DNA of 64,000 nt. Origin: RYN-230 sp963813975. Its GTDB lineage: Bacteria > Actinomycetota > Actinomycetes > Streptosporangiales > Streptosporangiaceae. The stretch is taken from contig CAWFAP010000006.1 in NCBI GenBank assembly GCA_963813975.1, positions 1,984,001-2,048,000 on the forward strand, written 5' to 3'. The notes under the pieces were generated by a model. It did not search any database, had not been told where the DNA came from, and saw only the letters and a program-made list of their open reading frames with translations. Shown in pieces: positions 27,101-35,111 of the stretch (position 1 is the first letter of the stretch; the number at the start of each line of letters is the position of its first letter). The position numbers were made by a program, and so were the translations under genes.

Positions 27101-28859
27101 GATCACCCAGAGCTATCCAGCCGGGACCGGGGGCGGTGAACTCCAGGCCGGCGCGGACCAGGCCGGACCGGGCCCAGGACAGCGTGTTGAACACGGTGAG
27201 GGCCCGCCCGCCGGCCTGCACGGCCGGGCGGCCGGGCGGCCTGGCTTCCGCCCGGGCGGCCGGGCGGCCGGGCGGCCGGGTGTCGGCCAGGCCCGCCAGG
27301 TAGGCCGCCGCGTCACGGCGGGCGTCGTCACCGCGCTGCCAGGCCTCCCGCCACCCGCCGAGCAGGTCCAGGTAGACCTGGTCCGACTCGGTCCCGGTGA
27401 TCGCGTCGTGATGCGCGCCGAAGACCAGCTGGCGCCAGGCCTTGTCCAGCGATTCCGCCGGGTAGTGCGCTCCGGCCAGCCAGGCCAGGGTGGCCAGCCG
27501 CTCGGCCTCGCCGACCGCGATCTCCGCCGCGCGCTGGCCCTGCTTGGTGTCGATGTAGGACACGTCCTTGCCCGGGTACACCGGGTTCATGTCCCGGGTT
27601 TGCGGCACCAGCCAGACGCCGCGCTGGGTGGCGTCCCCGCGCACCGCGGCGAAAAACTCGCGGGGGAGCGCGGTCACGAACCGCGGCCAGGCATACCTCG
27701 CGTTCCAGTCCCGGTGGATCGAGGTCACCCAGCGGCTCGGGATGACGTGATCGGCCCCGACCGGCAGCAGCACGTTCCGGGTCGCGGCGACGGGGGCGAG
27801 CGTGCGGAACTGGCCCAGCGCGTCCTGTTCCGCCGCGGCCAGGTCGGCGGCCCCGTGGGTGCCCCAGCCGGCGCCGTAGTGGTTGGGCATGTAGCTGGTC
27901 AGCAGGCCCTGCCCGTCGGGGGAGACCCACTCGAACTCGCTGCGCATCTGCATCCGGGTGTTGTCCCCGACGGTGCGCAGCGGCCCCCACTGGTGGTAAG
28001 GCCCCCGGGCCCAGGACGACTCGGCCAGCCCGGCCGCGGCCATCAGCCCGGGGTAACCCGGGTCATGGCCGAACGCGTCCAGCATCCACGCCGTGCGCGG
28101 GTCGCCCCCGGCCACGTGGCGCTGGTAGGCCAGGCCGTAGACGGCATTCCGGATCGTTGACTCGGCCCCGGTCAGGTTGGTGTTGGGCTCGTTGTAGTTG
28201 CCGCCCACGATCTCGACCCGGCCCTCGGCGAGGAACCGGCGCAGGTCGGCCCGGTCCTCCGGATGGGTGTCCAGGTAGGGCTTGAGGTAGTCGATCTCGG
28301 CCAGGACGAACTTGTAGTCCGGGTCCCGCCGGGCCTCGTCCAGGTGCGCCGCCACGAGCTCGAACGCGGTGCGCACCTCGGGCAGGCTGCCGTCCTCGCC
28401 GGGCAGCAGCAGCCGGGACTCGGTGAAGTCCGCCTGGGTGTCCCACCACACCGGGTCGTAGTGGAAATGGCTGACCATCCACATGGTCCAGCCGGTCTCG
28501 GCCACCCTGATCTCCGCCGCCCGCTCCGCCCGGCTTCCCGTGGTCCCGGGCAGCGGGGGGCTCCCGGCCGGCGGCAGGCCCTCGGCGATCGCGGTGACCT
28601 GGCGCGGGCTGCCCGGCGCGGCGGGCGCGGCAATGTCCACGCCCACCTCGGCCACCTGCTCCGCCCCGGGGGGTCCCGGGTCCAGGCGCACCGGGACCGG
28701 CGTGCTCACCCCGGGCCCCTCGACCCGGACCGTGACCGGCGCGCTGCCCGGGCCGGGCTGCGGCGGGCGGTCGTCCAGCACCGTGACCCGGACGATCTGC
28801 AGCGGGTGCCCTGCGGTGCCGCAGAATAGGTCCGTGCCGGCCACGCTGGTGATACGCAT
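24198..28859 (-). CDS. Large GH38 alpha-mannosidase
   Basis: 1,553 residues, much longer than typical GH38 enzymes (about 900-1,000). An N-terminal beta-sandwich (about 1-130) precedes the catalytic domain: MVSHFHYDPVWWDTQ metal site, EIVGGNYNEPNTNLTG and WMLDAFGHDPGYPG with the likely nucleophile Asp. Middle and C-terminal beta domains follow, and the end (FSVSPGKEVTLRYHVQVP) resembles NEW3-type domains. It removes alpha-mannosyl residues. No signal peptide is seen, so it is probably cytoplasmic. ATG 28859 (MRITSVAGTDLF) is chosen; the frame stays open far upstream on the antisense of lacI, which I regard as chance. It is divergent from the LacI gene, whose operator-like site lies between them. 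Confidence 0.87.
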   Translation of the reverse strand: MRITSVAGTDLFCGTAGHPLQIVRVTVLDDRPPQPGPGSAPVTVRVEGPGVSTPVPVRLDPGPPGAEQVAEVGVDIAAPAAPGSPRQVTAIAEGLPPAGSPPLPGTTGSRAERAAEIRVAETGWTMWMVSHFHYDPVWWDTQADFTESRLLLPGEDGSLPEVRTAFELVAAHLDEARRDPDYKFVLAEIDYLKPYLDTHPEDRADLRRFLAEGRVEIVGGNYNEPNTNLTGAESTIRNAVYGLAYQRHVAGGDPRTAWMLDAFGHDPGYPGLMAAAGLAESSWARGPYHQWGPLRTVGDNTRMQMRSEFEWVSPDGQGLLTSYMPNHYGAGWGTHGAADLAAAEQDALGQFRTLAPVAATRNVLLPVGADHVIPSRWVTSIHRDWNARYAWPRFVTALPREFFAAVRGDATQRGVWLVPQTRDMNPVYPGKDVSYIDTKQGQRAAEIAVGEAERLATLAWLAGAHYPAESLDKAWRQLVFGAHHDAITGTESDQVYLDLLGGWREAWQRGDDARRDAAAYLAGLADTRPPGRPAARAEARPPGRPAVQAGGRALTVFNTLSWARSGLVRAGLEFTAPGPGWIALGDHAGGAVPFLAEADQRHPDGTLAVVTLTFRAADVPALGYRTYWVTPAPRAAPAPDGWEPQPGTVIENERFLVEADPARGGTLTRIVNKRTGAGLLRRGGQPGGNELLLQEEYASHPRWGEGPWLLSPKGRGTSSGTASAKVTVQRCPLGARLVAELSLGDLRVTQETLLWDGAERIEFRTHVDGSIGQDRLLRVRFPADVPGGLPIYQGATAVVGRSFGSAGADVAEYPFTLDNPAHEWFGLGSTARAGWREPGGARQEAALGVAEVILPAAPAPPGPSFFRNGLSAALRDLVAALAGQGVTATCSWPDGPRYGSIDLDSNLPDVRIAVGGPEQNPWTARFLGAAGPGAARELSRLLADGAQARLWIPAAQSRAAAFAPGADVRGLRDLPVLVVAGPDLAAAAAAVTADLADSVIEVTALPGAGAGPEHEPALAPRSLALLNRGTPGSLVSPDGTLHIALMRSCSAWPSGVWIDGDPRTAPDGSSFAWQHWSHTFEYALAAGPGDWRDAGFGEAGQDYNHDLLACETGLHPGPHPGAASLCAADLPLMVAALKPHGNPLAAGRAGPPRREDGVTARLRDLSGRSGSTTRLSLFTGIAAARPISLVEDAAAGDTAAGDAGAEDPDGAAAGRAGLGAAAAAALPVRAGRAEVTVPPAGTVTVGLSVPAVPAESWPGPPGPPGAAGAQETAASQTAVPQAAVPAGSSLSPEPAQPVFTRYWLHGKGPAPAGNLPVAVHLSPRRIALPRAAAGPGEATVRLTVACGPEPAAGAVDLDVPAGLAATPAGPLRYDLPALGHAHWDLAVRDAAGAAGHYFLAARIRDQLGQVFEDVTAVMLGEPPAPALDLPSDALLPALEADLRAVTAELGVTVLTPSVRVRPGAAGELAVRLANRAASPVRGEAQLISPYGSWAAVHPWTRGFSVSPGKEVTLRYHVQVPTTTRRGTQWWTMVKLMYFGRLRYTSSVPVIICE

Positions 28860-28960
28860 GGCACCATCGTGACACGCACGCGGCGGCCCGGCGCGGGGCC
28901 GGATGGGCGGCGCCTGGTAGCGCGGCGGTAACCCGGCGGGCGCGGGAGCAGGCAATCGTC

Positions 28961-28977
28961 TGCATTGGTGGATACCA
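28961..28977. promoter_or_regulatory. Putative LacI operator between mannosidase and lacI genes
   Basis: TGCATTGGTGGATACCA contains TGGT-GGAT-ACCA and resembles, in reverse, the TGCAA-N4-TTGCA site at 41770 and the related site at 30308. It lies between two divergent genes, one of them a LacI-family regulator. Confidence 0.4.
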
Positions 28978-29102
28978 TTCAGGTCTGACGCTCGCCAGCG
29001 TGCGGGTACCCGGGTGTGTCCCGGGCCGTCGGCCAGCGCGGGCGCAGGACAGACAGCGCACGCCCACCGGGCGCGCGCACAGCGGAAGCGGGGTGGCTGC
29101 CA

Positions 29103-30188
29103 GTGGCTGATCCGCCGGTGACCTTGAAGGATGTCGCCGCGCGGGCGCGTGTGCACCCGGCCACCGCGTCCCGGGCCCTGAACCCGGAGACCCGGCTGCT
29201 GGTGCGGGAGGACACCGCCCAGCGGGTGCTCGAGGCGGCGGCCGCTCTCGGGTACCGCCCGAACACCGTGGCCCGCAGCCTGCGCACCCGCCGCTCGCAC
29301 AGCGTCGGGGTGCTCATCCCGGACCTCAACAACCCGCTGTTCCCGCCGATCGTGCGCGGCATCGAGGACCGTCTCGCGGCCGCGGGCTACGTGGCGCTGA
29401 TCGGGAACACTGACGGGGACGCCGACCGGGAGCGGATGCTGTTCGAGCAGATGCGCGCCCGGCACGTGGACGGCCTGGTGCTGGCCACCGTGCACCTGGG
29501 CGACCCGCTGCTCGCCGAGTCCGCCCGCGCGGACCTGCCGGTGGTGCTGATGAACCGGCTGGCCCACGACTACAGCCTGCCGTCGGTCTCGGTGGACAAC
29601 GAGCGCGGCGTGCGGATGGCCGTGGCCCACCTGGCCGGGCTCGGGCACACCCGCATCGCGCACATCGCCGGACCGCAGGAGGTCTCGACGGGCCTGGCCC
29701 GGTACCGGGGCTTCATCGCCGCCATGGAGGCGCACGGCCTGGCCGCCGATCCCGACCTGATCGTGACCGCGAAATCGTTCTCTATCGACGAGGGCATGCG
29801 CTGCGCCCAGCTGCTGATGGAGCGCGATGCGAGCTGCACCGCGGTGGCGGCGGGCAACGACATGCTGGCCATCGGCTGCTACGCGGCTCTGGACGAGGCC
29901 GGCCTGGCCTGCCCGGCGGACCTGTCCGTGGTCGGGTTCAACGACATGCCCTTCATCGACCGGCTGCGGCCGCCGCTGACCACGATCCGCTTCCCGCACT
30001 ACCAGGTGGGCACCGAGGCAGCCCAGCTGCTGCTGGAACGGATCGCCGGGCACACCGGGCCGGTCAAGGTCCTGTTCCTGGCCCCCGAGCTGGTGGTGCG
30101 CGGCTCGACCGGGCCGCCAGCCGTGACGGGCACCCGGCCCGGCAGCGCGCCAGGCCGTGCGGTCCCGCCCTCCGGCCCGGGCCGCTGA
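29103..30188 (+). CDS. LacI-family transcriptional regulator
   Basis: 361 residues: an N-terminal HTH and hinge (VTLKDVAARARVHPATASRA, ALGYRPNTVARSLRTRRS) and a periplasmic-binding-protein-like sensor (VGVLIPDLNNPLFPPIVRGI, GVRMAVAHLAGLGHTRIAHI, AVAAGNDMLAIGCYAAL, VVGFNDMPFIDRLRPPLTT). The GTG at 29103 starts the HTH directly; an earlier ATG at 29016 adds 29 unconserved residues. By position and operator-like sites it should control the divergent mannosidase gene and the transporter/catabolic operon downstream. The inducer is unknown. Confidence 0.93.
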   Translation: MADPPVTLKDVAARARVHPATASRALNPETRLLVREDTAQRVLEAAAALGYRPNTVARSLRTRRSHSVGVLIPDLNNPLFPPIVRGIEDRLAAAGYVALIGNTDGDADRERMLFEQMRARHVDGLVLATVHLGDPLLAESARADLPVVLMNRLAHDYSLPSVSVDNERGVRMAVAHLAGLGHTRIAHIAGPQEVSTGLARYRGFIAAMEAHGLAADPDLIVTAKSFSIDEGMRCAQLLMERDASCTAVAAGNDMLAIGCYAALDEAGLACPADLSVVGFNDMPFIDRLRPPLTTIRFPHYQVGTEAAQLLLERIAGHTGPVKVLFLAPELVVRGSTGPPAVTGTRPGSAPGRAVPPSGPGR

Positions 30189-30274
30189 GCCTGCCAGGTC
30201 CGGCCGGCGCCGTCCCGGGCGCGGGGGAGTCCGCTGCGTCCGGGAATTCTTCGGTATCGAACTGATCATGTCTG

Positions 30275-30321
30275 TTGACACGGGCCTGACCTGTGCGCCA
30301 GGCTTCGTGCAAACGATTGTT
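30275..30321 (+). promoter_or_regulatory. Promoter and LacI-like operator of the transport/catabolic operon
   Basis: TTGACA (30275-30280), an 18-base spacer and CAGGCT (30299-30304) form a strong promoter. TGCAAACGATTGTT (30308-30321) covers the expected +1 and matches TGCAA-N4-TTGCA at 10 of 14 positions apart from the spacer and the last two bases. A repressor there would block initiation. Confidence 0.6.
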
Positions 30322-30339
30322 AATGCAGGGGGTGACCTG

Positions 30340-31305
30340 ATGGCAGGGCACGGTAACGGACTCCGGCTGGGATGGCTGGGCACCGGGCGGATGGGCTTCA
30401 ACCTGGTCCGGCGCCTGCTCGAGGCCGGCTGTGACGTTGCCGTCTACAACCGAACCCGGGCCAAGGCCGAGCCGCTCGCCGCGCTGGGAGCCAAGATCGT
30501 CAGCTCGCCGGCCGGGCTCAGCGGGCGGGACATCGTCTTTGCCACGGTGGGCACGCCCCAGGACCTGATCGACGCGGTCCTCGGTGAGGACGGCCTGGCC
30601 ACGGGGGAGTCGGTGCCCGCCATCCTGGTGGACTGCTCGACGATCTCGGCGGACGTCTCGATGCAGATCCGGGAGCAGCTCGCGGCCCGGGGCACCGAGC
30701 TGCTGGCCGCTCCGGTGATGGGCAATCCCAAGGTAGCGAGCGTCGGGAAACTCACGCTCGCGGTGTCCGGGCCGCAGGGTGCTTTCGACACCGCCCGGCC
30801 GTATCTGGACCTGCTCGGTGCCGGAGCGACATATGTCGGGGACGGCGAACTCGCCCGGACGGTAAAGCTTTGCCATAACTTGTTCCTCGGCGTCGTCAGC
30901 CAGTCTCTCGCGGAAGTGACGATCCTGGCCCAGAAGAGTGGCGTGAGCCGGACTGCGTTCCTGACCTGCCTTAATAAAAGTGTGATGGGTTCGCAGTTCA
31001 CTCGTTATAAATCACCGGCTTTCGCGAACCTGGACTTTCATCCGACGTTTACCGCGTCCCTGCTGCGCAAGGACTTTGACCTCGGCCTGGCTGCGGCCAG
31101 GGAGCACGAGGTCCCCATGCCGGTCGCGTCCCTCGTGCACCAGATCGTGCAGACGCTTATTGGGCATGGTTACGGAGAGCAGGATTTCGCGGCCCTAGTC
31201 AAGCTGGAAGCGGAGTCGTCCGGCCTTCAGCTGGAGAGCGAAAACTCTGACATCTCGGACGGACTGGAGCAAGCCGACGCGAACGGGGGCAATGCAGTAC
31301 CGTGA
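30340..31305 (+). CDS. NAD(P)-dependent beta-hydroxyacid dehydrogenase (HIBADH/6PGDH-like)
   Basis: 321 residues: an N-terminal Rossmann fold (LGWLGTGRMGFNLVRRLLEAG, VYNRTRAKAEPLAALGA), VDCSTISADVS and APVMGNPKVASVGKLTLAVSG (substrate-binding signature), and a C-terminal all-alpha domain with the catalytic Lys in VKLCHNLFLG. The family oxidises 3-hydroxyacids such as 3-hydroxyisobutyrate, tartronate semialdehyde or glycerate-type compounds. The ATG at 30340 follows GGGGG and is the first gene after the promoter, so it belongs to the transport operon. The substrate is not identifiable from sequence. Confidence 0.88.
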   Translation: MAGHGNGLRLGWLGTGRMGFNLVRRLLEAGCDVAVYNRTRAKAEPLAALGAKIVSSPAGLSGRDIVFATVGTPQDLIDAVLGEDGLATGESVPAILVDCSTISADVSMQIREQLAARGTELLAAPVMGNPKVASVGKLTLAVSGPQGAFDTARPYLDLLGAGATYVGDGELARTVKLCHNLFLGVVSQSLAEVTILAQKSGVSRTAFLTCLNKSVMGSQFTRYKSPAFANLDFHPTFTASLLRKDFDLGLAAAREHEVPMPVASLVHQIVQTLIGHGYGEQDFAALVKLEAESSGLQLESENSDISDGLEQADANGGNAVP

Positions 31306-31424
31306 GCCATTGTCCCCCGGCCAGCTCACAATGCAGCCATCCGAGCCCCCCGCGGACGCGCCTCATAGCACGGGCTGCAGCTGGCTTTACCCACAGGAGA
31401 TTCCTGATCTGGAAGGAGGACCGG

Positions 31425-32681
31425 ATGAAACCTCACCGCACCCGGTTCTTGTCTCTAACCGCCGTCGCAGCGACGGCGGCCATGGTCCTCGCTGCGTGCA
31501 GTAGTAGCAGCGGGGGCGGCTCATCCAGCAATGGCGGCGGCAGCAAGTCGCCGATCCTGATCGGCACGTCGCTGTCGCTGACTGGTGACTTCTCCGCGGA
31601 TGGGAAGGCTTTCCAGCGCGGCTACCAGCTCTGGGCCAGCGACCTGAACAGCCACGGCGGCCTGCTCGGCCGCCAGGTCAAGATGGTGTTCCTGAATGAC
31701 TCCAGCGACCCGACCACGGTGGCGACCAACTACACCAAGCTCATCGCCCAGCAGCACGTGTCCCTGGTTTTCGGGCCATTCTCGACGCTGCTCACCGTGC
31801 CCGCCGCGAAAGTGGCGGCCCGGTACGCCTACGCGTTCCCCGAGGGTGCGGGCGGCGGTCCCTCGGTTTACCAGCTCAACCTGCCTAACGTGGTGAACCC
31901 CAGCCCGCCGATCGCGGACCAGCTCGTGCCCTTCGCCCAGTGGGTGGCCGCGCTGCCCGCCAGCGAGCGGCCGAAGACGGCCGCGTACCCGCAGGTGAAC
32001 GACCCGTTCGCGGACCCGATGACGCAGACCGCGGAGTCGATCCTGTCGAAGGCCGGCGTGAAGACGGTCTACTCCAAGATCTACCCGGCGGAGAACCCGG
32101 ACTTCAAGGCGGGCGCCGACGCGGTGGCCGCGACCGGGGCCCAGATGGTCGTGCTCGGCGCGGTGGACGTGCCCACGTCGGCGGCGTTCATCCAGGCCTT
32201 CCAGCAGCAGCACTACAACCCGAAGATCTTCGCCGCTACCTCCGGCCCGGACCAGGGATCCGCTTTCACCAGCGCGATCGGCGGGACCGGCAAGGCCACC
32301 GGGATCATGGTCCCTGGCGGCTGGTATGGCGGGATCAAGAACCCGCTGAGCCAGGCGATGGTCAAGTCGTACATCGCCAAGTACGGCGGCACCGCCTCGG
32401 ACATCAACGCGGATGTGGCGGAGGCTTACTCGGTCGGCGAGATCACGGCGGCCGCGGTCACCGCGACCAAGAGTGTGGACAACAAGAAGATCATCGCCTA
32501 CTGGCACAGCGGCGTCACGATGCAGACCGTGCAGGGACCGGTGAAGTTCAACAGCTCGGGCGCGAACACGGTTGCGCAGAAGTTCATCTTCCAGTGGCAG
32601 AAGGGCGGCAACTTCGCCCAGGTGCTGCCGAGCGGTGCGAGCGGGTCGGTGGCCATCATCAACCCGAAGCCCAACTGGTAG
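31425..32681 (+). CDS. ABC transporter substrate-binding lipoprotein (LivK-like), first copy
   Basis: 418 residues. A signal peptide ends in a lipobox (MVLAACSSSS, Cys about residue 25), followed by a Ser/Gly linker and a Peripla_BP_6 domain (ILIGTSLSLTGDFSADGKAF, GGLLGRQVKMVFLNDSSDP, VFGPFSTLLTVPAAKVAARY). It should bind a small carboxylate or amino-acid-like solute outside the membrane. The ATG has a very strong GGAAGGAGGA site. The next gene is a close paralogue of the same length, and the LivHMGF genes follow, so both lipoproteins may feed one permease. Confidence 0.93.
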   Translation: MKPHRTRFLSLTAVAATAAMVLAACSSSSGGGSSSNGGGSKSPILIGTSLSLTGDFSADGKAFQRGYQLWASDLNSHGGLLGRQVKMVFLNDSSDPTTVATNYTKLIAQQHVSLVFGPFSTLLTVPAAKVAARYAYAFPEGAGGGPSVYQLNLPNVVNPSPPIADQLVPFAQWVAALPASERPKTAAYPQVNDPFADPMTQTAESILSKAGVKTVYSKIYPAENPDFKAGADAVAATGAQMVVLGAVDVPTSAAFIQAFQQQHYNPKIFAATSGPDQGSAFTSAIGGTGKATGIMVPGGWYGGIKNPLSQAMVKSYIAKYGGTASDINADVAEAYSVGEITAAAVTATKSVDNKKIIAYWHSGVTMQTVQGPVKFNSSGANTVAQKFIFQWQKGGNFAQVLPSGASGSVAIINPKPNW

Positions 32682-32868
32682 AGCTGAGCACGTCAGAGGG
32701 ATTGGAATTCAGCCAGCCAATGCGGTGCGCGGAGCGGCACGGGCTACCGGGCCTGGGATCGGGGCAAAGCGGGTTTTCCCCGGCCAGTAAAGGCATACGG
32801 TGCCAGTGCGCTCCGCGCACCGGGGCACAACGGGTGCCTCGGCGCGGTCGCAGGAAAGGAGAAGCCTG

Positions 32869-34155
32869 ATGAGGCGCCCCCACCGCGCCCGGTTCGTGCC
32901 GCTCACCGCCGCTAGCGCGGTAATCGCGCTGGCCGTCGCCGCCTGCAGCACTACCAGTGCCAGCACCACCTCCAGCACCAGCTCGGCCAAGCCGATCACG
33001 GTCGGTATCTCGCTCCCGCTCACCGGCTCCTTCGCCGCGGACGGCCAGGCCACCCAGAACGGCTACAAGCTCTGGGCCAGTGACGTGAACACCAACGGCG
33101 GGCTGCTCGGCCGCCCGGTCCGGCTGAAGATCATGGACGACAAGAGCAACGAGAAGCTGGTTACCAGCCAGTACACCCAGCTGATCACGCAGGATCACGT
33201 GAACCTGACGCTGGCACCGTTCTCCACGCTGCTCACCAGTGACGCCCTGCCGCCGACCGCTAAATATGGCTACGCGCTGCCGGCCGGCTCGGCTACCGGC
33301 GGCCTGGTGTTCGGGGTTGTTCCCGGCAGCCACACGTATCACAATCTGTTCAGCGTCAGCGTGCCCGTGGCCGTGGACATGGTGCCGTTCGCCACCTGGG
33401 TGACCCACTCGCTCCCAGCCAACCTGAAGCAGAGCGCCGCATATCCCCAGGTGGACGACCCGTTTGCCGACCCGCCCGTGCAAGCGACCCAGGCCACGCT
33501 GGAGCATGCCGGCGTCCATACCGTGTACAGCAACTCGGCGCATCCTGCCGACCCGGCCAAGCCCGCGCAAATCAAGGCGGCCGCGGTCGCTGTGGCCAAC
33601 AAGACGCCGCAGATCGTGGTCATCGGCTCGGTCAACCTGCCCACCTTGCTGATCTTCGTCCACACGTTCCAGGCCATGCATTACACGCCCAAGGTCATGA
33701 TCGCCGCGTCCGGACCGGACCAGGGCCAGGCGTTCCTCAACACGCTCAACCCGGCCAACGCCCAGGGCATCATGGTCCCGGACGCCTGGTCCGGGACGAC
33801 GCAGAACGCGCTGAGCCACGTCATGGTGCAGGACTACATCGCCAAGTTCGGCGGCACATCCTCCGACATCAACGCCGACGTCGCGGAGGCGTACTCAGCC
33901 GGCGAGGTCCTGGCCGACGCGGTCACCGGGACGCACAGCCTGGACAACGCCAAGATCATCAGCTACCTGCACACCCTGCACACGTCGCTGCAGACCGTGC
34001 AGGGGCCGGTGAAGTTCACGCAGATCGGCGCGAACCACGCGCAGACAGGCTTCATCTACCAGTGGCAGAACGGCCAGTTCGTCCAGGTGCTGGGCGCCGC
34101 CAAGAATCCAGCCCGGGCTCTGGCGCCGAAGCCGCAGTGGGGCCAGAGCGGCTGA
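32869..34155 (+). CDS. ABC transporter substrate-binding lipoprotein (LivK-like), second copy
   Basis: 428 residues, paralogous to the preceding lipoprotein over nearly its whole length (ITVGISLPLTGSFAADGQAT, GGLLGRPVRLKIMDD, TSSDINADVAEAYSAGEVLADAV, QTVQGPVKFTQIGANHAQTG). Lipobox AVAACST with Cys near residue 26. The match to the first copy is strongest at the C-terminal half, and the ligand-contacting middle differs (for example YALPAGSATGGLVFG against YAFPEGAGGGPSVYQ), suggesting a different or broader ligand. GGAAAGGAG lies before the ATG. It stands 72 bases upstream of livH. Confidence 0.93.
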   Translation: MRRPHRARFVPLTAASAVIALAVAACSTTSASTTSSTSSAKPITVGISLPLTGSFAADGQATQNGYKLWASDVNTNGGLLGRPVRLKIMDDKSNEKLVTSQYTQLITQDHVNLTLAPFSTLLTSDALPPTAKYGYALPAGSATGGLVFGVVPGSHTYHNLFSVSVPVAVDMVPFATWVTHSLPANLKQSAAYPQVDDPFADPPVQATQATLEHAGVHTVYSNSAHPADPAKPAQIKAAAVAVANKTPQIVVIGSVNLPTLLIFVHTFQAMHYTPKVMIAASGPDQGQAFLNTLNPANAQGIMVPDAWSGTTQNALSHVMVQDYIAKFGGTSSDINADVAEAYSAGEVLADAVTGTHSLDNAKIISYLHTLHTSLQTVQGPVKFTQIGANHAQTGFIYQWQNGQFVQVLGAAKNPARALAPKPQWGQSG

Positions 34156-34226
34156 CCCTAGCGGGCCCGCCGGGTACGCGGCCCGCCTCCACCACCAGTG
34201 AGCAGGATGAAGGGCATGAAGCGGAG

Positions 34227-35111
34227 ATGGGACGTCAACTCAGCGAGGCGATCGTCGACGGCATCCTGGGCGGCAGTGTCTACGCCCTGATGGCGGTCGG
34301 GCTGACGCTGATCTTCGGGGTGCTGGACATCATCAACATCGCCCAGGGGATCCTGGTCGTGCTGGGTGGCTACCTCAGCTACGTGCTCTCCGTCCACCTG
34401 CACCTCGACCTGTTCGTGGGCCTGCTGGTGACCGTCCCGGCGATGTTCATCGTCGGGGTCGCGATCCAGTGGGCCTTCATCAGGCCGCTGCGCGGCCGGG
34501 AACGGACCTCGATGTCCCTGCTCGCGACCTACGCGGTGGCGATCATCATCGAGGGAATCCTGTACATCATCTTCGGCTCGAACTACGTCAACCTGAACGC
34601 CTCGTACACCACGTCGGGGCCGAAGATATTCGGGTTCTACCTGAACTACATCTACATCTACGGGTTCCTGATGGCCCTGGTGCTCGTCGTCGGTATCTAC
34701 TACACCCTGTACCGGACCCAGTTCGGCCGGACCATCCGGGCGACCATGCAGGATCACACCGCGGCCCGGATCGTGGGCATCAACGTGAACCGGGTCCAGG
34801 CGCTCACGTTCGGGATCGGGGTGGCCGTCACCGCCGCGGGCGGGATGGTCTTCGGCGCCACCGGGGGCGGCTTCAACCCGAACACCGGGTATGACCTGAT
34901 TTCCCGGCTGCTCGCGATCGTCATCCTCGGTGGCCTGGGCAGTATCGCCGGGGCCATGGTCGCGGCCATCTTCATGATCACGCTCGAGGGAGTGGTGACC
35001 GTGCTGTGGTCACCCAGCTGGTCAGTGGTGGTCTTCTACGGCGCCCTCGTGGTCGTGCTGGCCTTCCGCCCGCAGGGCCTGCTCGGCCGCAAGGCGGCGA
35101 GGGCCCAGTGA
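34227..35111 (+). CDS. livH: Branched-chain amino acid-type ABC permease LivH
   Basis: 294 residues with about eight membrane helices. LivH features include ILGGSVYALMAVGLTLIFGV, LDIINIAQGILVVLGGYLSY, MQDHTAARIVGINVNRVQAL (EAA-like loop contacting the ATPase) and SRLLAIVILGGLGSIAGAMV. It forms the channel with LivM. The ATG at 34227 follows GCGGAG; an upstream in-frame open stretch has no homology. The stop overlaps the livM GTG (GTGA), so translation is coupled. Confidence 0.92.
   Translation: MGRQLSEAIVDGILGGSVYALMAVGLTLIFGVLDIINIAQGILVVLGGYLSYVLSVHLHLDLFVGLLVTVPAMFIVGVAIQWAFIRPLRGRERTSMSLLATYAVAIIIEGILYIIFGSNYVNLNASYTTSGPKIFGFYLNYIYIYGFLMALVLVVGIYYTLYRTQFGRTIRATMQDHTAARIVGINVNRVQALTFGIGVAVTAAGGMVFGATGGGFNPNTGYDLISRLLAIVILGGLGSIAGAMVAAIFMITLEGVVTVLWSPSWSVVVFYGALVVVLAFRPQGLLGRKAARAQ

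Noticed and set aside
25440..28160. Plus-strand frame of 906 codons opposite the mannosidase
   Set aside because: Antisense of a conserved catalytic domain; no recognisable product.
24198..30401. A single minus-strand frame of 2,067 codons covering mannosidase and the antisense of lacI
   Set aside because: The part above 28859 lies antisense to a well-supported LacI gene, has no domain and reflects high-GC chance openness; the mannosidase begins naturally at ATG 28859.
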